Assembly: GCA_900323505.1 (NCBI GenBank)
Contig: OOIN01000001.1
Coordinates: forward strand, 1,612,001-1,676,000
Length of the DNA: 64,000 nt
Direction: 5' to 3'
From: Ustilago trichophora
Taxonomy: Eukaryota; Basidiomycota; Ustilaginomycetes; Ustilaginales; Ustilaginaceae
Part shown: one piece after another, positions 10,576 to 21,520 of the stretch
Numbering within the stretch: the first letter of the stretch is position 1
Layout of the letters: each line of letters begins with the position of its first letter
Notes under the pieces: generated by a model
Told to the model about the DNA's origin: nothing
What the model saw: the letters and a program-made list of their open reading frames with translations, nothing else
The model's database searches: none
Translations under genes and position numbers: made by a program

Positions 10576-12816
10576 AGATCAACCCGATCGCAATTTTCTG
10601 GTCTAGCTGGACCTCGGGAGTGCTTCTGCAATGCAAGCCACGCATTCACGCACGCCGACACCGATTTGTACATAACATGCAGCGAAAAGGCATGCTTCAG
10701 GTTTGAATGCGGAGCCAAAAAGCAGCAATACGATAGACACGCAGAGGGTGCAGGTAGCAGGCGAGCTGCAGCCTCAGTATCTGGCGTTCGGCTCGGCATT
10801 TGGTCGATTGACGCAGACGACAGGCTTGTACTTGTACGATGACGAGACAGTATCAGCAATATAACACGCACACAGAACATCCTGGCACTAGAAATTCGAC
10901 CGTGAGCTGGTCCTCTGGCGAAAGAAAGCCTCAAGATGGTGGATCCGATCCGTGATGAGAGTGGGCAGGGGCGACGTGTGTGATTGGATTATCTGATACG
11001 CAACGGCTAGGGTAGCATCACCAGTCGACGCGAGTAGAAGGGAGCACGACTTTGATAGAAGCGAAAGTTTAGATCTGAAGCACTGTTGAGCGGTCTTGCA
11101 AGATTCCAGCAGTGAGGCGCCGATTGTTTGATGCGAGGCACCGAAGAAGGCCGAATTCTGCATAAAAAGCAAGATCTGACGAACCGAGTTCCCACACCAT
11201 CATGCTCGGCTCGAGGAATGGCAGATCTTTCCGCAAGCACCTGATGTCGTTCGATTTTTGGGCGTGGGCAGAAGGTAGCGAAGAAATACCTCTGCTCAGA
11301 GATGCTAGAAAAATGAGGCTTGAGAGTTTGACACACTTGCCAAAGCAAACTTGGCTGCAAGCACTTGCCACTTCGGCTAACTTACAGCAGTGTCATACCA
11401 GGTTCGATGTTGAGCATGCCGGTACCGCGGTCCTAAATCAAGTCGGTGACACAGACGGCCATTACGGGCATATTTCGGCCATTTCCTGACCGACCTTGCC
11501 AGTTGAGTAAAAAAGAAAACAGTCTACTGTGGCATGCACAGAGGAAAAAGAATGCTTCCAAGAGGCAAAAAAGTGCAGTTGTCATTTTTTGTGTGCGGGT
11601 CGCTTATTCTCCGCCACCAACTTGTCTGCACCGCAAGGCCTGCCGGGTGGTGACAGTGGCTGAACCATCTTGTCTTGTCACTGTGGCGCTAAAGTGGCGG
11701 TGACGAATCGACACATGACATCCCAATTGCTTGGTTCTATCGACGGAAGCGGAGTCGCCGAAACAAGAAAAACAGGCAGCAAATCCATGGATCCACGATA
11801 GCAGAAATTTCAAAGCCAGCCACGGCTACAAAAATATAGAACAAAAGTGGGGTACAGAAAGTTTCCAACGGATCTCACTCATCTGTGTCTCACAGTCTAG
11901 CGCCATCCTGTCAAAAAGCGGTTGATGCTCATTGGCACTATTTCCTCGTAGTTGCTATAATTGTGGTCCTGTAGATCGAAGAGAACCTGGCACAATGCTA
12001 CTGAGGACAATAGAAGTTTGATCGTTCGGGTTATGGCTGTCATGCATAGCTCTTCATATCAAAAAGCTAAGGACCGGACTCCTATAAACCCCATCATGAA
12101 AATTAGGTGAGGAGGCGGCTAGTGTTCGTGCTACTGCACTGTCCACAGTTGGGAAGGCTACAGCTTTATTTTGATCGGTATGGTCGCGCTGCCAAGGACG
12201 GCCATTCATTTCGACCAGATCCTGTCTGCGGGCCGTCAAGCGCATCGAGACGGAAGCTAACCAGCTGTCACCTCTATTGTCGCATGGCGTGATAAGGATT
12301 CAGACACCACGAGTCGATACTGCTACCAGACGTGATAAACGAGACACCGCCCCAACCTTTCCTCTCTGTCGGAAGCTATCCGGCTTCGTCCGCATCGATA
12401 GCAATCCACGCTAGACTTCGGAAGCCATCCGAACTTGAGACTCTGCATTGTAGTCATGAATCGACGGTTCGCTTCGAAAGCAAAGCAATGCGTACAATAG
12501 AAATCGGTAGATTGGAGTGTGGCTGATGATCGATCGACAGAAGCTCGTCAAAGACATGTCTGCTGTGCCGTAGTGTGCACGAGCGGGGGGTGCTTGCGTT
12601 GCTGAGAACGGCCAATTCCTGACGCTCATTTGTGTCGGGTGGCACAGCAGAGTGTCTTGCCTTGCCATTCTATGGGAAAGAAAAAGGGGCGGAGAGACAA
12701 CAAATAAAGTAAATAAATACATAAAGGAAGATCTGTCTGGAAAAGGCATTGAAAGAAGTAAGAGCTCGCTTGGTACTCTTCAACATGCAGCCTACTCGCT
12801 TACCCTCTCCTTTTAT

Positions 12817-12830
12817 GAGAGAGAGAGAGA
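12817..12830. repeat. (GA)n dinucleotide repeat
   Basis: Short GA run with an adjacent inverted CTCTC segment in the long intergenic space; about seven units. Confidence 0.6.
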
Positions 12831-13929
12831 AGAGACTCTCTTGCTTTGCTTTGCCACCCTCCTAGCAACCACAGACAAGGTCAGTGTCACACACTATATG
12901 AGAATGGCCAGTCGAGAGGCACGGCGAGATGTTTATCTGCAGACCGTGCGTGTGGCTCTTGTCCAGTTTGGCCGTGGCAATGGGCATAGTGGATAGGCGC
13001 AGTTTGCCGCATCTTCCTCTTTGCAAGCCTTCCGCCTCTGCGATTTGCGTCTCGCTTAACCAAAAGTCTTTTTCCTCCTCCGCCAATCATCTTGCCCCGC
13101 TTTTCTGAGCATCCCTATTCAGGCAAGACCGCTGTGCCAAGGATGCTGTCAGATGGCCTGACCACCTATTGAACCCTGTCCTCCCTCTTCACCCATGGAA
13201 TTCGTGCAGCTGGCTACGAATCGAGAGCAACCACCGCCGCCGCATGGTCAAGGGTAAATGCAGCTCAGCTGCCCTGTCAGACTATGGTGCCTTCATATCC
13301 TCTCGGCTCTCTTCTGTTGCAACCGAGCCTCTATGGGCACCTCTCCTGCCATGCATCGCTTCTATGACCAGCAAACTCGGCGTGCATCGACGGGCGGCTA
13401 GCAAAGAGAAGCGATCCTCCGCACTTCCCCATCATGCACTTTTTCGCTTTAGACTTCTGCAGAGCACCTCTTCTTGTTCATATTGTTCTTCTGCTTCTGT
13501 CCTTTCCCGAACACACTGCGGTCTTGCCATTGACCAACATTCTGCAATCTAGTTGCTGTTAGCGGGGGTTCGCGGCTCCTGATTCGGCGACCCTCACTTC
13601 TCATTCATACTTATACCTTTACTCTTCCCTTCGAGCACCGGTCCGGTTTTGGACTATACACGACCTTGCCACCGCCTCAGATACCCTCCTTGACCACCTC
13701 GACATCTCAAGCTTGACCCACTGTATCCTAGATCATCAGCAGCCATCCGGCGAGAGCAGCGGCTAAGGTAACCTAAAACTCACAACGACTGCTATACACA
13801 AAAACGGCACCCAAAGACCCGTCAGCTCTGTCATCTTCGTTTCCTGTGTATCATTTTGCTAGACATCTTCTTGTCACCGTCACTCTCTCAAAACGGCCAG
13901 GACTTGGACCACAGGGGACTAAGCTCGGC

Positions 13930-13944
13930 ATGTCCTCATTGTAG
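13930..13944 (+). promoter_or_regulatory. Minimal upstream ORF before the seven-pass protein
   Basis: ATG TCC TCA TTG TAG, a four-codon ORF ending 20 nt before the main ATG at 13965. If the mRNA leader includes it, ribosomes would need to leak past it or reinitiate, so it could lower translation. Its presence is seen in the sequence; any role is inferred. Confidence 0.4.
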
Positions 13945-13964
13945 AGGCACACACAGAACGCAAC

Positions 13965-16746
13965 ATGTCCTACGCGACGCTCAATACCCAATTTGACCTT
14001 CCGTCACCGCCGCCAAGGAGCGTCTTCTCCACGGTCCGCAATGTGGACGGTCGCGCTTGGTTCCCTGACTTCACCAAGGACCCTGATTCGGTAAGCTCGT
14101 TGAAACATTTCGTCGAGATCCTCTTCTATCCGAGTCTGCACAAAAGCACTTTCATTCAGCTCAAGGTGCTGTCGGTCCTCACCGCCATCATTGGCATCTC
14201 GATCTTCCTCATCATCCTAAGAAGACTTTATGAAAAGTCGTTCTGGCTTTTCCGTCTCGTGAGGCGAAGTAATGGTACGCTCATCGTGCCAAACGCTATC
14301 ACCGCTTTTGTGGCCATCGAGAGCACGTTCGCCATTCTTCTGATCGCTTTGTAAGTTCAACGCACCTCCGATCGTTTATCTCAAGCCTTCCATGCCATTT
14401 TGCTGACCAGTCATGCCCGACGTCCGACCGTTGCCCATCTGTGCCTTCTTGCTCTTCCTCAGATGCTGGGAAGTGGTCGCTTGGTTCCAGCATGGCCAGT
14501 CACCGAAGTACATTATCCTTTGGATCGGCTTGACCTGGTTGCCCCTCATCCTTGGCGCCTGGTGCACAACTGTCGGTATCATCTATGCCCGACCTGATGC
14601 CCTCAGCTTCGTCTCTCCTCAACCCGGCAAACCACACAGCTGGGCACTCCGCATGGGTATCACACCCACTGTCGTCAACATCTTTGTCTTTTGCATCCCC
14701 GTGGTCCAGATTATCAGCGTCGTCATCCCTGCCGTGCTCGCGCAGCAACGCTACAGCCAAGCGTTCGAGCACTATCATCGCTGGTCTGCCACTTTGCAGC
14801 CGGGAGAAAGCCTTTCACGAGAACTGCTGATTGATGCCCAACAGATCTGGTTCCGCGTACTGGACGCTGCCTACTACCTTTCCATCTGCATGACTGTCTG
14901 GGAGGCTTGGGTATGCGGTTTATTCATCTGTTACTGCCTGGCAGGTGGCTCGCTCATCGCCACGCTGAGGAAACAGCTCGAGACGCTCAAGTCGTTCAAG
15001 CAGAATCGCTCCTTCAGCGAGTCTTTTAGCGGGCAAAATGGTCAACGCACGCACGCGAGACGACCAAGCGATGTCTTTGCCGCTGTGATCGTGTCCGATC
15101 CAGCCCTTCAGACAGATGGCGACGTCGAGAAGCAGCCGATCAGCCCGTCAAGTCCCAATCTTCTGTCCGTCCAAGCACCGCCACGATCTTTCTCAATTTC
15201 TTCGGCCGTCTCCGACAGCGCAACGCTCGTATCTGGTGATGCTGGAGTAAAGCGCTCTGCAAGCCAGAAGGCTGCCCTTTCAAACGACAAGCTCATGCCA
15301 TCCGTTCGCCGGTACGGCTCTGAAGCGAAAGAAGGCAAGGACGCTCAGACCGAGTCGATGTACTTTACCCGCGAAGAGCTCGAGAACGAAGACCAGCCTT
15401 CGAACAGCTTCTTCCCTGCTGTCCGACCGTCGGCGTTCGAACGTCCCACTCAGGCCCAGTCCCCTGCGGCCAAGCAGAACTCGCACAAGCGATACCTTGA
15501 AAAGTTCTACCTCAACTTTTTGGTGCAGTTCATCGGGCTGATGCTCTGCATTCTCTTCTTTGCCATCTTTTGCGGCAAACTCATTACGACGTGGTACTCT
15601 GCTTGGGAGGCTAATGAACTGGCACCTGCTTTCCAGATTGCTATCCTTGTGGTGTGCTGGGTCACGGTGATCTTGGCGAGCGTCATCATCTTTGCGATTC
15701 TCAGTCGAACCTACGAGCCATTGCTGTCGAGCTTTGGCGCTGCGACACAGAGCAGGTCTAGTGGTAGCCGCCGAGCCAGCTTGGTTCGAAACAACAGCAG
15801 CTCCCTCGGCCAGCGAGTGCCAGGAAGACGTTTGAGCGGCGCACGAACTTGGGCTATCTCGACGCTGTCGCAATTTTCGAGCGGCGAGCATCGACGTAGC
15901 CAAGATATCGGGCTGGACGCCGTCCGGAACAGTCGAGCAGGGTCGCTGTCGGGCGTGGGGCGAACATCGCTACACGCTTACGCGGAGCTTGATGGCGAAC
16001 ACGAGTCTTCCAACCTCGACCGAGACCCACCATCTCCAAAGAGTCAGCCGCTGACCCTGCGCAAACCTACTTCCACCTCAACACCGGATCTGCGCGCGTC
16101 CGCGCAACCGCCAAGATCTGCACTCGAGCCACGCAGGCAGCGTTCGTTCCGAGGTTCGGCGTCGAACTCGGCAAACAAGAACAGCAAGAGCGGAGGCATC
16201 ATGGTCGAGCAGACGGTGAGCACTATCGTTGAAGATCCTGCTGATGAGGAATACTATCGGGTGGAACGCCCCGCTCGAGCAGCTCTGCCGTCGCCGTCCA
16301 AGTCTGACCTGACGGAAAGGGAAATTTTCACGCCGCACTCGATGGATAGTGGTCTGTACACTCCTGGTCGATTCAGCCGCCGAAGCGAGTGGGCCAACAG
16401 CCCAGCTACACCAGCTACGCTGTGGTCCCCTTCGACCCCTGGATCTACGAGGCCCCTAGTCAGCAAACAGGCGAGACAGGGTTCGCAAGATGATGTGGCG
16501 GCTGATGATGAAGAGTGGGTTTTGCAGCGTTCTAGATCAGATTTGGCGCTGCGACCCCCGCGGGCTCGTCCATCTACCGCAGGGGATGAATCTGTGGGAC
16601 TGGGTATCGGAATGCCTTCCACACCATGGACAGCACCGTCTGTATGGGGTAGCGGAGCGCCTGACCCAGTGCTGATGCAGGAGGACGCCGAGATGCGACT
16701 ACGCATGGCGTCGCGCCCGAGTACCGGCAACACAAAGCGGCCTTGA
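13965..16746 (+). CDS. Seven-pass membrane protein with receptor-like topology, function unknown
   Basis: Two exons, 13965-14350 and 14463-16746. The donor is GTAAGT, and the acceptor follows the pyrimidine tract ending at 14462. The nearer AG at 14410 would shift the frame, so the later one is chosen. The 889-residue product has hydrophobic segments at about 66-86, 107-137, 145-171, 193-222, 265-297, 479-502 and 519-542: seven in all. A loop of about 180 residues separates segments 5 and 6, and a Ser/Arg-rich tail of about 345 residues follows the last. The N-terminus has no signal peptide. I recognise no named family; the topology resembles a G-protein-coupled receptor, but I see no diagnostic motif. 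Many Arg-Arg-x-Ser type sites in the loop and tail suggest phosphorylation (inferred). Confidence 0.82.
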
Positions 16747-17477
16747 GCTCCCTTGAGTTCTTGGCACATGTCTGTAATACTATTCTCATTCTCGGTGCCT
16801 GTTACGAATCATCAGATGATACCATTCGGATCATGCTTGGGTCTGCATCGTCGTAGCATTTCAGCACGAGTTGGTGCTAAATCGCTTGTGTGAACGAGCA
16901 GAGCACCAACATCAAGGTGTTACATCTTTGTCTCGAACAATTTCTGCATCGAAAAGGCCGACTTGAGGATGCAATACAATTTGGTTGTGATCGATTTGGA
17001 AGCTGAGCAATTCAGCATCTTCGAAATATTTGAATTCTCGATCCACGTTCGAAAATTCAGCCAGCTGAGCGAGGAATTGATTTCGAGCTTGCCTGCACAC
17101 CCAGCCAAAAATGAATTTGTGACAGACTTAGCTGTGTGAGGCTAGGGGCAGCGGACAGCTGTGTCCTAGCATAAGGCTCCTTCGCAGGGCTTGACTGCGT
17201 CTGGATGCCCCCTTAGCCAAAAGGCTGGCTGGGCTTGGGTTAGAAAGGGTGGCTCCTGCGCTTTCGATGTTCCTCCTCCGTCTCTGGTCTCTGTATTACT
17301 GGAATTCGCCAACATCGTCTTTCGCACGCACACACGCGCGCACGCTCGCTCGCTACGACAACTCCATCGCTTCACAATCATCCTTCTCCCTCCACCACCT
17401 TTTCTCTCCATCCTCACCTTCTTCGATACATATCGACACACCTTTCATCACACCACCAGAGAGATAATACAGTCACA
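16747..17477. other. Intergenic region before VMA3
   Basis: 731 bp. The 3' half is pyrimidine-rich with a CA/CG-alternating stretch near 17327-17350, consistent with the promoter and leader of VMA3. No gene seen. Confidence 0.5.
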
Positions 17478-18423
17478 ATGGACGCATCCAACATCAACAC
17501 GGAGCTCTGCCCCGTCTACGCCCCCTTCTTCGGCGCTATGGTAAGTTGTCCTTCCGCCTTATCCAACCAACCATACCGACCATTCTCGACTTGGTCTCTG
17601 TCGAAACAATGCACAGCACAGCATTGCATCACACAAGCTCTGCTTGACTCTTCCTCCTCGTTACGATTGTCGAAGCGGACTTTCTTGTATGCAAAGCCCA
17701 GATTGCGCTTCCGAAATGCTCTCAACCAAACATCTCAAGTTCGGAAGGCCAAAAGGTTTCGCTCACATCTCCGATTTTAGCATGCTGACTGGCTCATCTT
17801 CACCCTATCTCGTCGTCTGCTCCTTGACTGCAACAGGGATGCACTGCTGCCATCGTCTTCACTTGTAAGTAACAAAAGACGCAGCTTCTTTTCAGACAAG
17901 CGACTCGACCCACGACGTGGATTGATCACTGACGACTCGCCGTATTCCTGCTCATTCCACTCTTTCACTACGCCTGGCCCACTCGCTCCCGCCTACGATA
18001 GGTCTCGGTGCCTCATACGGTACCTCCAAGTCCGGTGTCGGTATCTCGGCCATGGGTGTTCTCCGACCTGACCTCTTGATCAAGTGTGTTATCCCCGTCA
18101 TTATGGCTGGTATCATTGCCATTTACGGTCTCGTCGTCAGTGTGCTCATCTCGGGTGACATCAAGACTCCCATGTCGCTCTACGCCGGTTTCATCCAGCT
18201 CGGCGCCGGTCTCTCGGTCGGTCTCGCTGGTCTCGCCGCTGGTTTCGCCATCGGCATTGTCGGTGACGCCGGTGTGCGTGGTACCGCTCAGCAGCCCCGT
18301 CTCTTCATCGGTATGATCTTGATTCTCATTTTCGCCGAAGTTTTGGGTCTTTACGGTCTTATCGTTGCACTTATCCTCAACACCCGATCGCAAGATGACC
18401 CTCTTGGATGCTACCTCAAGTAA
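17478..18423 (+). CDS. VMA3: V-type H+-ATPase 16-kDa proteolipid subunit c
   Basis: Three exons: 17478-17540, a 28-nt exon 17837-17864, and 18002-18423; 513 nt encoding 170 residues. Subunit c forms the rotating membrane ring of the vacuolar proton pump. The N-terminus [15 protein letters not shown] joins across introns to GCTAAIVFT and then [12 protein letters not shown]. Later family marks are [39 protein letters not shown] and the fourth helix [15 protein letters not shown], whose Glu is the proton carrier. Four hydrophobic helices fill the protein, as is normal. It is subunit c rather than c' or c'' by its short N-terminus and sequence. The C-terminus ([11 protein letters not shown]) is a little longer than in yeast. 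Confidence 0.96.
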
Positions 18424-18972
18424 ATTCATCCCCGACACACTCGCCACCCTCGAGAGGTTGAGCCAGCAGCAAGTTGCGTCGCACAAACTCGACTCAGTCC
18501 TGCTGGCTCTTCTTTCGCCTTGACTTCATACACATCACACCAAGAACGGATCGACGTACAGCACCTCATACATTCGACGCTTCTGGGCTAGCAGTCGGGT
18601 GTGCCCGATTTGTGGAAGCATCCGCAGGACACTAGTTTCAGCCCGTTTAGCTTGGAAGCGCCGTGCAGATGGATGCGTACATCTCAAACCCAACCCCACA
18701 CTTGTTTTTATCCCCCCACCATTGTCCCTGTTTCGCTTCTCAACAACCAATATACACCGCATCCTGAACTGATACGCACCTTGCGCGGCAACCTCCGCAC
18801 TTCCCGTTGCTGAAACGGCCCCTTGAGCCCCGTATCGCAGCCTGAATCATTGTGGGCAAGTGATGAAAGCGCAATTGCTGCGCGGGTATCATGGAGTGAA
18901 AGAGCAATACAAGTACAGTACACAGGGAGTCGAAACGCGACAAAAGTCTTCACACCAGCGATTTCGGAAGAC
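18424..18972. other. Convergent 3' region VMA3/MED6
   Basis: 549 bp between two stop codons; presumed 3' untranslated regions. Nothing else recognised. Confidence 0.5.
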
Positions 18973-19979
18973 TCAATCAAACCGCGCCCTCTTAACTTGA
19001 GGCCCACCTGTAGCCTGCGGTGGGTCGGAAACGTCTTCAAACTCCATTTCGTCCTCCTCGTCCTCGCCCTCCGCTTCTCCACCTGCTGCTTGTCGTGCCT
19101 CGTCTTCGTCCTCCTCAGCGTCGACATTCGCATTCGCAGGATTCCCACCTTCCTTTTCGGCCGCAGTAGGGGGATCGGGAACGATAAAGCGTCCGTGATG
19201 GCCGCGACGCGGATCGAAGGAAGGTCTCGCTCTGCGTTGTGCGGACAGGGAGGACTTCAGGCCGTAGACTGTCGATTGCTGTAGTTCAAACCAGGGTTGT
19301 TTTGTGACATTGAATGAGAAAAATTAGGGAAGAGGGGGTAGTCAATGGGACCGGGTTTTGGGAACGTAATGTAAGAGCTGGGTTGTTCGTGCTTACCAGT
19401 CGAGTAGCGAGGACAGAGTACAGATCTGGAGCTTGGTATATGGAATCGTTGATGATATAGTATGCAGCCAGTGGTGTTGCTGTAGTTGCCGACCGAAGAC
19501 CAATGCAATCAGAGAATCAACGTGTCAGCCGCCGAACTTTCTTCCAGTCTCTGTCGTCGTTGCCGTGCTGTAGGCAACTCACTCTCGGTCGGGCTCGTCC
19601 TCCATCGTTTAGCAACAACAAAACACAGCGGCGCCCTAGCGTGTACGAGGACAAATTCTAGTCCTGTGAAACGTTTCAATTCCTCTTCCTCCTGCTTTGC
19701 TCCCATCCCTCCTGCGATGCCGTTGGCGATATTCTGCATGCGAATCTGCTCATTGTTGCTGCGTCTGTCGAAGAAGGGTGATGTAGCAAAGTAAGACATG
19801 ACATTCTGCTCCGTGAGTGGGTGCGCAGGATCGAATGGGATGTTGGTTGCAGTTGGGACTTGGCCGGTGGTATGCAAATGGGTGAGGAAGGAGAGATATT
19901 CAGGATTCTTGAATTGGACGTGGAGGAGGTTGGGGGTTGTTTCTACGGCGGTGCCGCCTGCTACTGCTTGAGCCGCCAT
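18973..19979 (-). CDS. MED6: Mediator of RNA polymerase II transcription subunit 6
   Basis: Three exons on the minus strand: 19979-19583, 19479-19397 and 19278-18973; 786 nt, 261 residues. MED6 is in the Mediator head and contacts RNA polymerase II. Conserved blocks in order are HPLTEQNVMSYFATSPFFDRRSNNEQIRMQ, LKRFTGLEFVLVHARAPLCFVV and, across the first junction, RTSPTETTPLAAYYIIN, then IYQAPDLYSVLATRL joined to QSTVYGLKSSLS. The tail after about residue 180 is Glu/Asp/Ala-rich and ends KRARFD. The first block begins near residue 52, preceded by the QFKNPEYLSFL segment. It is divergent from the membrane protein gene at 20415. Confidence 0.93.
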
Positions 19980-20414
19980 TATGATTCGTAGCAGTCAGCC
20001 GGATGGGGCGTAGTAGGCTATGTGCGAGATCGACGAGGAAAGACAAGCAGATGTGATAGGGTGTTGGTCGATGACCGTGCACTTCGGACGGATAGACCGA
20101 AAAGGGTTTGGGAAATTCTGAACCACGGAATCGGAGATACCGTTGTGTCGAGAGGAATGCCGAATTCCGCACAAACTGCAACACCGACACAGAGAATGCA
20201 CCGGCAGATGTCGACGCCAGAGAAGCATCGTGACGCGGTCTTGCCGAACACAATTTCCCAACCAACCAAACAACACCTGCCGAAGCCCAAACACTGCACA
20301 CTCACTTGGCCGGACCCTTGCTTACTTGCTTGAGTTCTTCTTCCCTGCCTCCCCTCCTTCTCGTCTTCCACCACCACCATCGTCATCAAGGATCTCACCA
20401 AGAGCAACATCGCA
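19980..20414. other. Divergent promoter region MED6/membrane protein
   Basis: 435 bp between divergent start codons; shared promoter space with no convincing ORF. Confidence 0.5.
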
Positions 20415-21224
20415 ATGGCATCAACATCAAAGCTGCAATCCCGCAGCAAGGGTCTCCACTCGGACACACTGGACAAGTATGACGACCTTCACGAACCCAT
20501 CCCCACCGAGGAACAGGAGAAACTCCTTCGCGAGCTCAAAGCGTCCAACGATGCCTCAAACTACATCTACCGCGCAGCCCTACTGTTCATGGTCTGTCTC
20601 GTATTCGTCCTCTACCTGACGCCCATCCCATCCTACATCGACGGCACACATCCCGAGAATCACCTAACACTTTTCCACCATGGAGTACACGTCATTGGCA
20701 CCGAAGATCACTTGACCTACCTTCCCGCCTTCCCCATCTACATGATCTTCTTCGGCATCCAGGGCTACCTCCTCTATCTCGCAGGTATTGAACTCCTCTC
20801 TCTCATGGGTCACGATAAGATCCTAGCCAAACTCACCGGTCGCAACCCTTCAGCCTACAGAGCACATCCATTCGGCACAGCCCCATCCTACGCAGTCTCC
20901 ATCCTCTCCGACATCCGCTACAGCACAGGAAACAAGATCAAACTCAACGAACGAGCAGATCAAGTCGAGGCGACAAATTCCGACTCCAAAGCCCTCTACG
21001 ACAGCCTTTCCAACCCTAGACTCTTGTATCTCTGGTTCTTGTTTATCGGTGGCTGCCCTTTGCCTCTGCTCATCTTTGGCGCCGGAAACTTTAGCAATGC
21101 CGGTTGGTTCAGCTTCACCCCTGCCGTGATTGGCACATTGCTTGCGAGCGAAACTTGGATTCGCAGGAGTGAGAATCAGCTCTTGGGTCTCGATGGCTTG
21201 AAATACGACCACAAGTCGGCCTAA
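20415..21224 (+). CDS. Four-pass integral membrane protein, function unknown
   Basis: Single exon, 269 residues. The N-terminal 45 residues are charged and predicted cytosolic. Hydrophobic segments lie at about 51-69, 102-129, 203-223 and 231-248. A lumenal or extracellular loop after segment 1 carries several His residues (HPENHLTLFHHGVHVIG), and a polar loop of about 70 residues links segments 2 and 3. There is no cleavable signal peptide. The C-terminus ends DHKSA, which is not a classical dilysine signal. I do not recognise the family; codon use and length make it a real gene, probably conserved in fungi (inferred). Confidence 0.75.
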   Translation: MASTSKLQSRSKGLHSDTLDKYDDLHEPIPTEEQEKLLRELKASNDASNYIYRAALLFMVCLVFVLYLTPIPSYIDGTHPENHLTLFHHGVHVIGTEDHLTYLPAFPIYMIFFGIQGYLLYLAGIELLSLMGHDKILAKLTGRNPSAYRAHPFGTAPSYAVSILSDIRYSTGNKIKLNERADQVEATNSDSKALYDSLSNPRLLYLWFLFIGGCPLPLLIFGAGNFSNAGWFSFTPAVIGTLLASETWIRRSENQLLGLDGLKYDHKSA

Positions 21225-21520
21225 GAAAGTCTACCCTCACGGTCCACTTTCACCCAGCACCTGTCCTCTTTCCTACCTCCTTCATGTTCCTTCACATCTA
21301 CACATTCACGTCTTGTATAATCACACGCTTCTTCGGATGATCAAAGCAAACTCAATTCGTCACAAGTGGAATCATTCCGCCATCTTTCACTATCTAAGCT
21401 CGCTAAGAAATGCTGAGAATCGGCGATCGAAGGCAAAATTTTGTAGGGCAAGAGATGAAAGCAGCTCTTTGAAGCAGGTACATTCTTTCCGAGCTTACAA
21501 AAGGTGAATGGGAGAATTGC

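Larger units (their letters stand above)
10576..13964. other. 3.4 kb gene-poor region upstream of the seven-pass protein gene
   Basis: No ORF above about 130 codons and none with recognisable protein character on either strand. The last 400 bp (13560-13964) are pyrimidine-rich, as expected for promoter and 5' leader of the gene at 13965. A (GA)n microsatellite lies at about 12817-12830. No tRNA, snRNA or transposon was recognised, though an RNA gene without strong sequence motifs would escape me. Confidence 0.6.

Noticed and set aside
14413..14462. Start of the seven-pass protein at ATG 14413
   Set aside because: This ATG falls inside the intron defined by the donor at 14351 and the pyrimidine-rich acceptor at 14462; splicing joins the first two membrane segments in frame.
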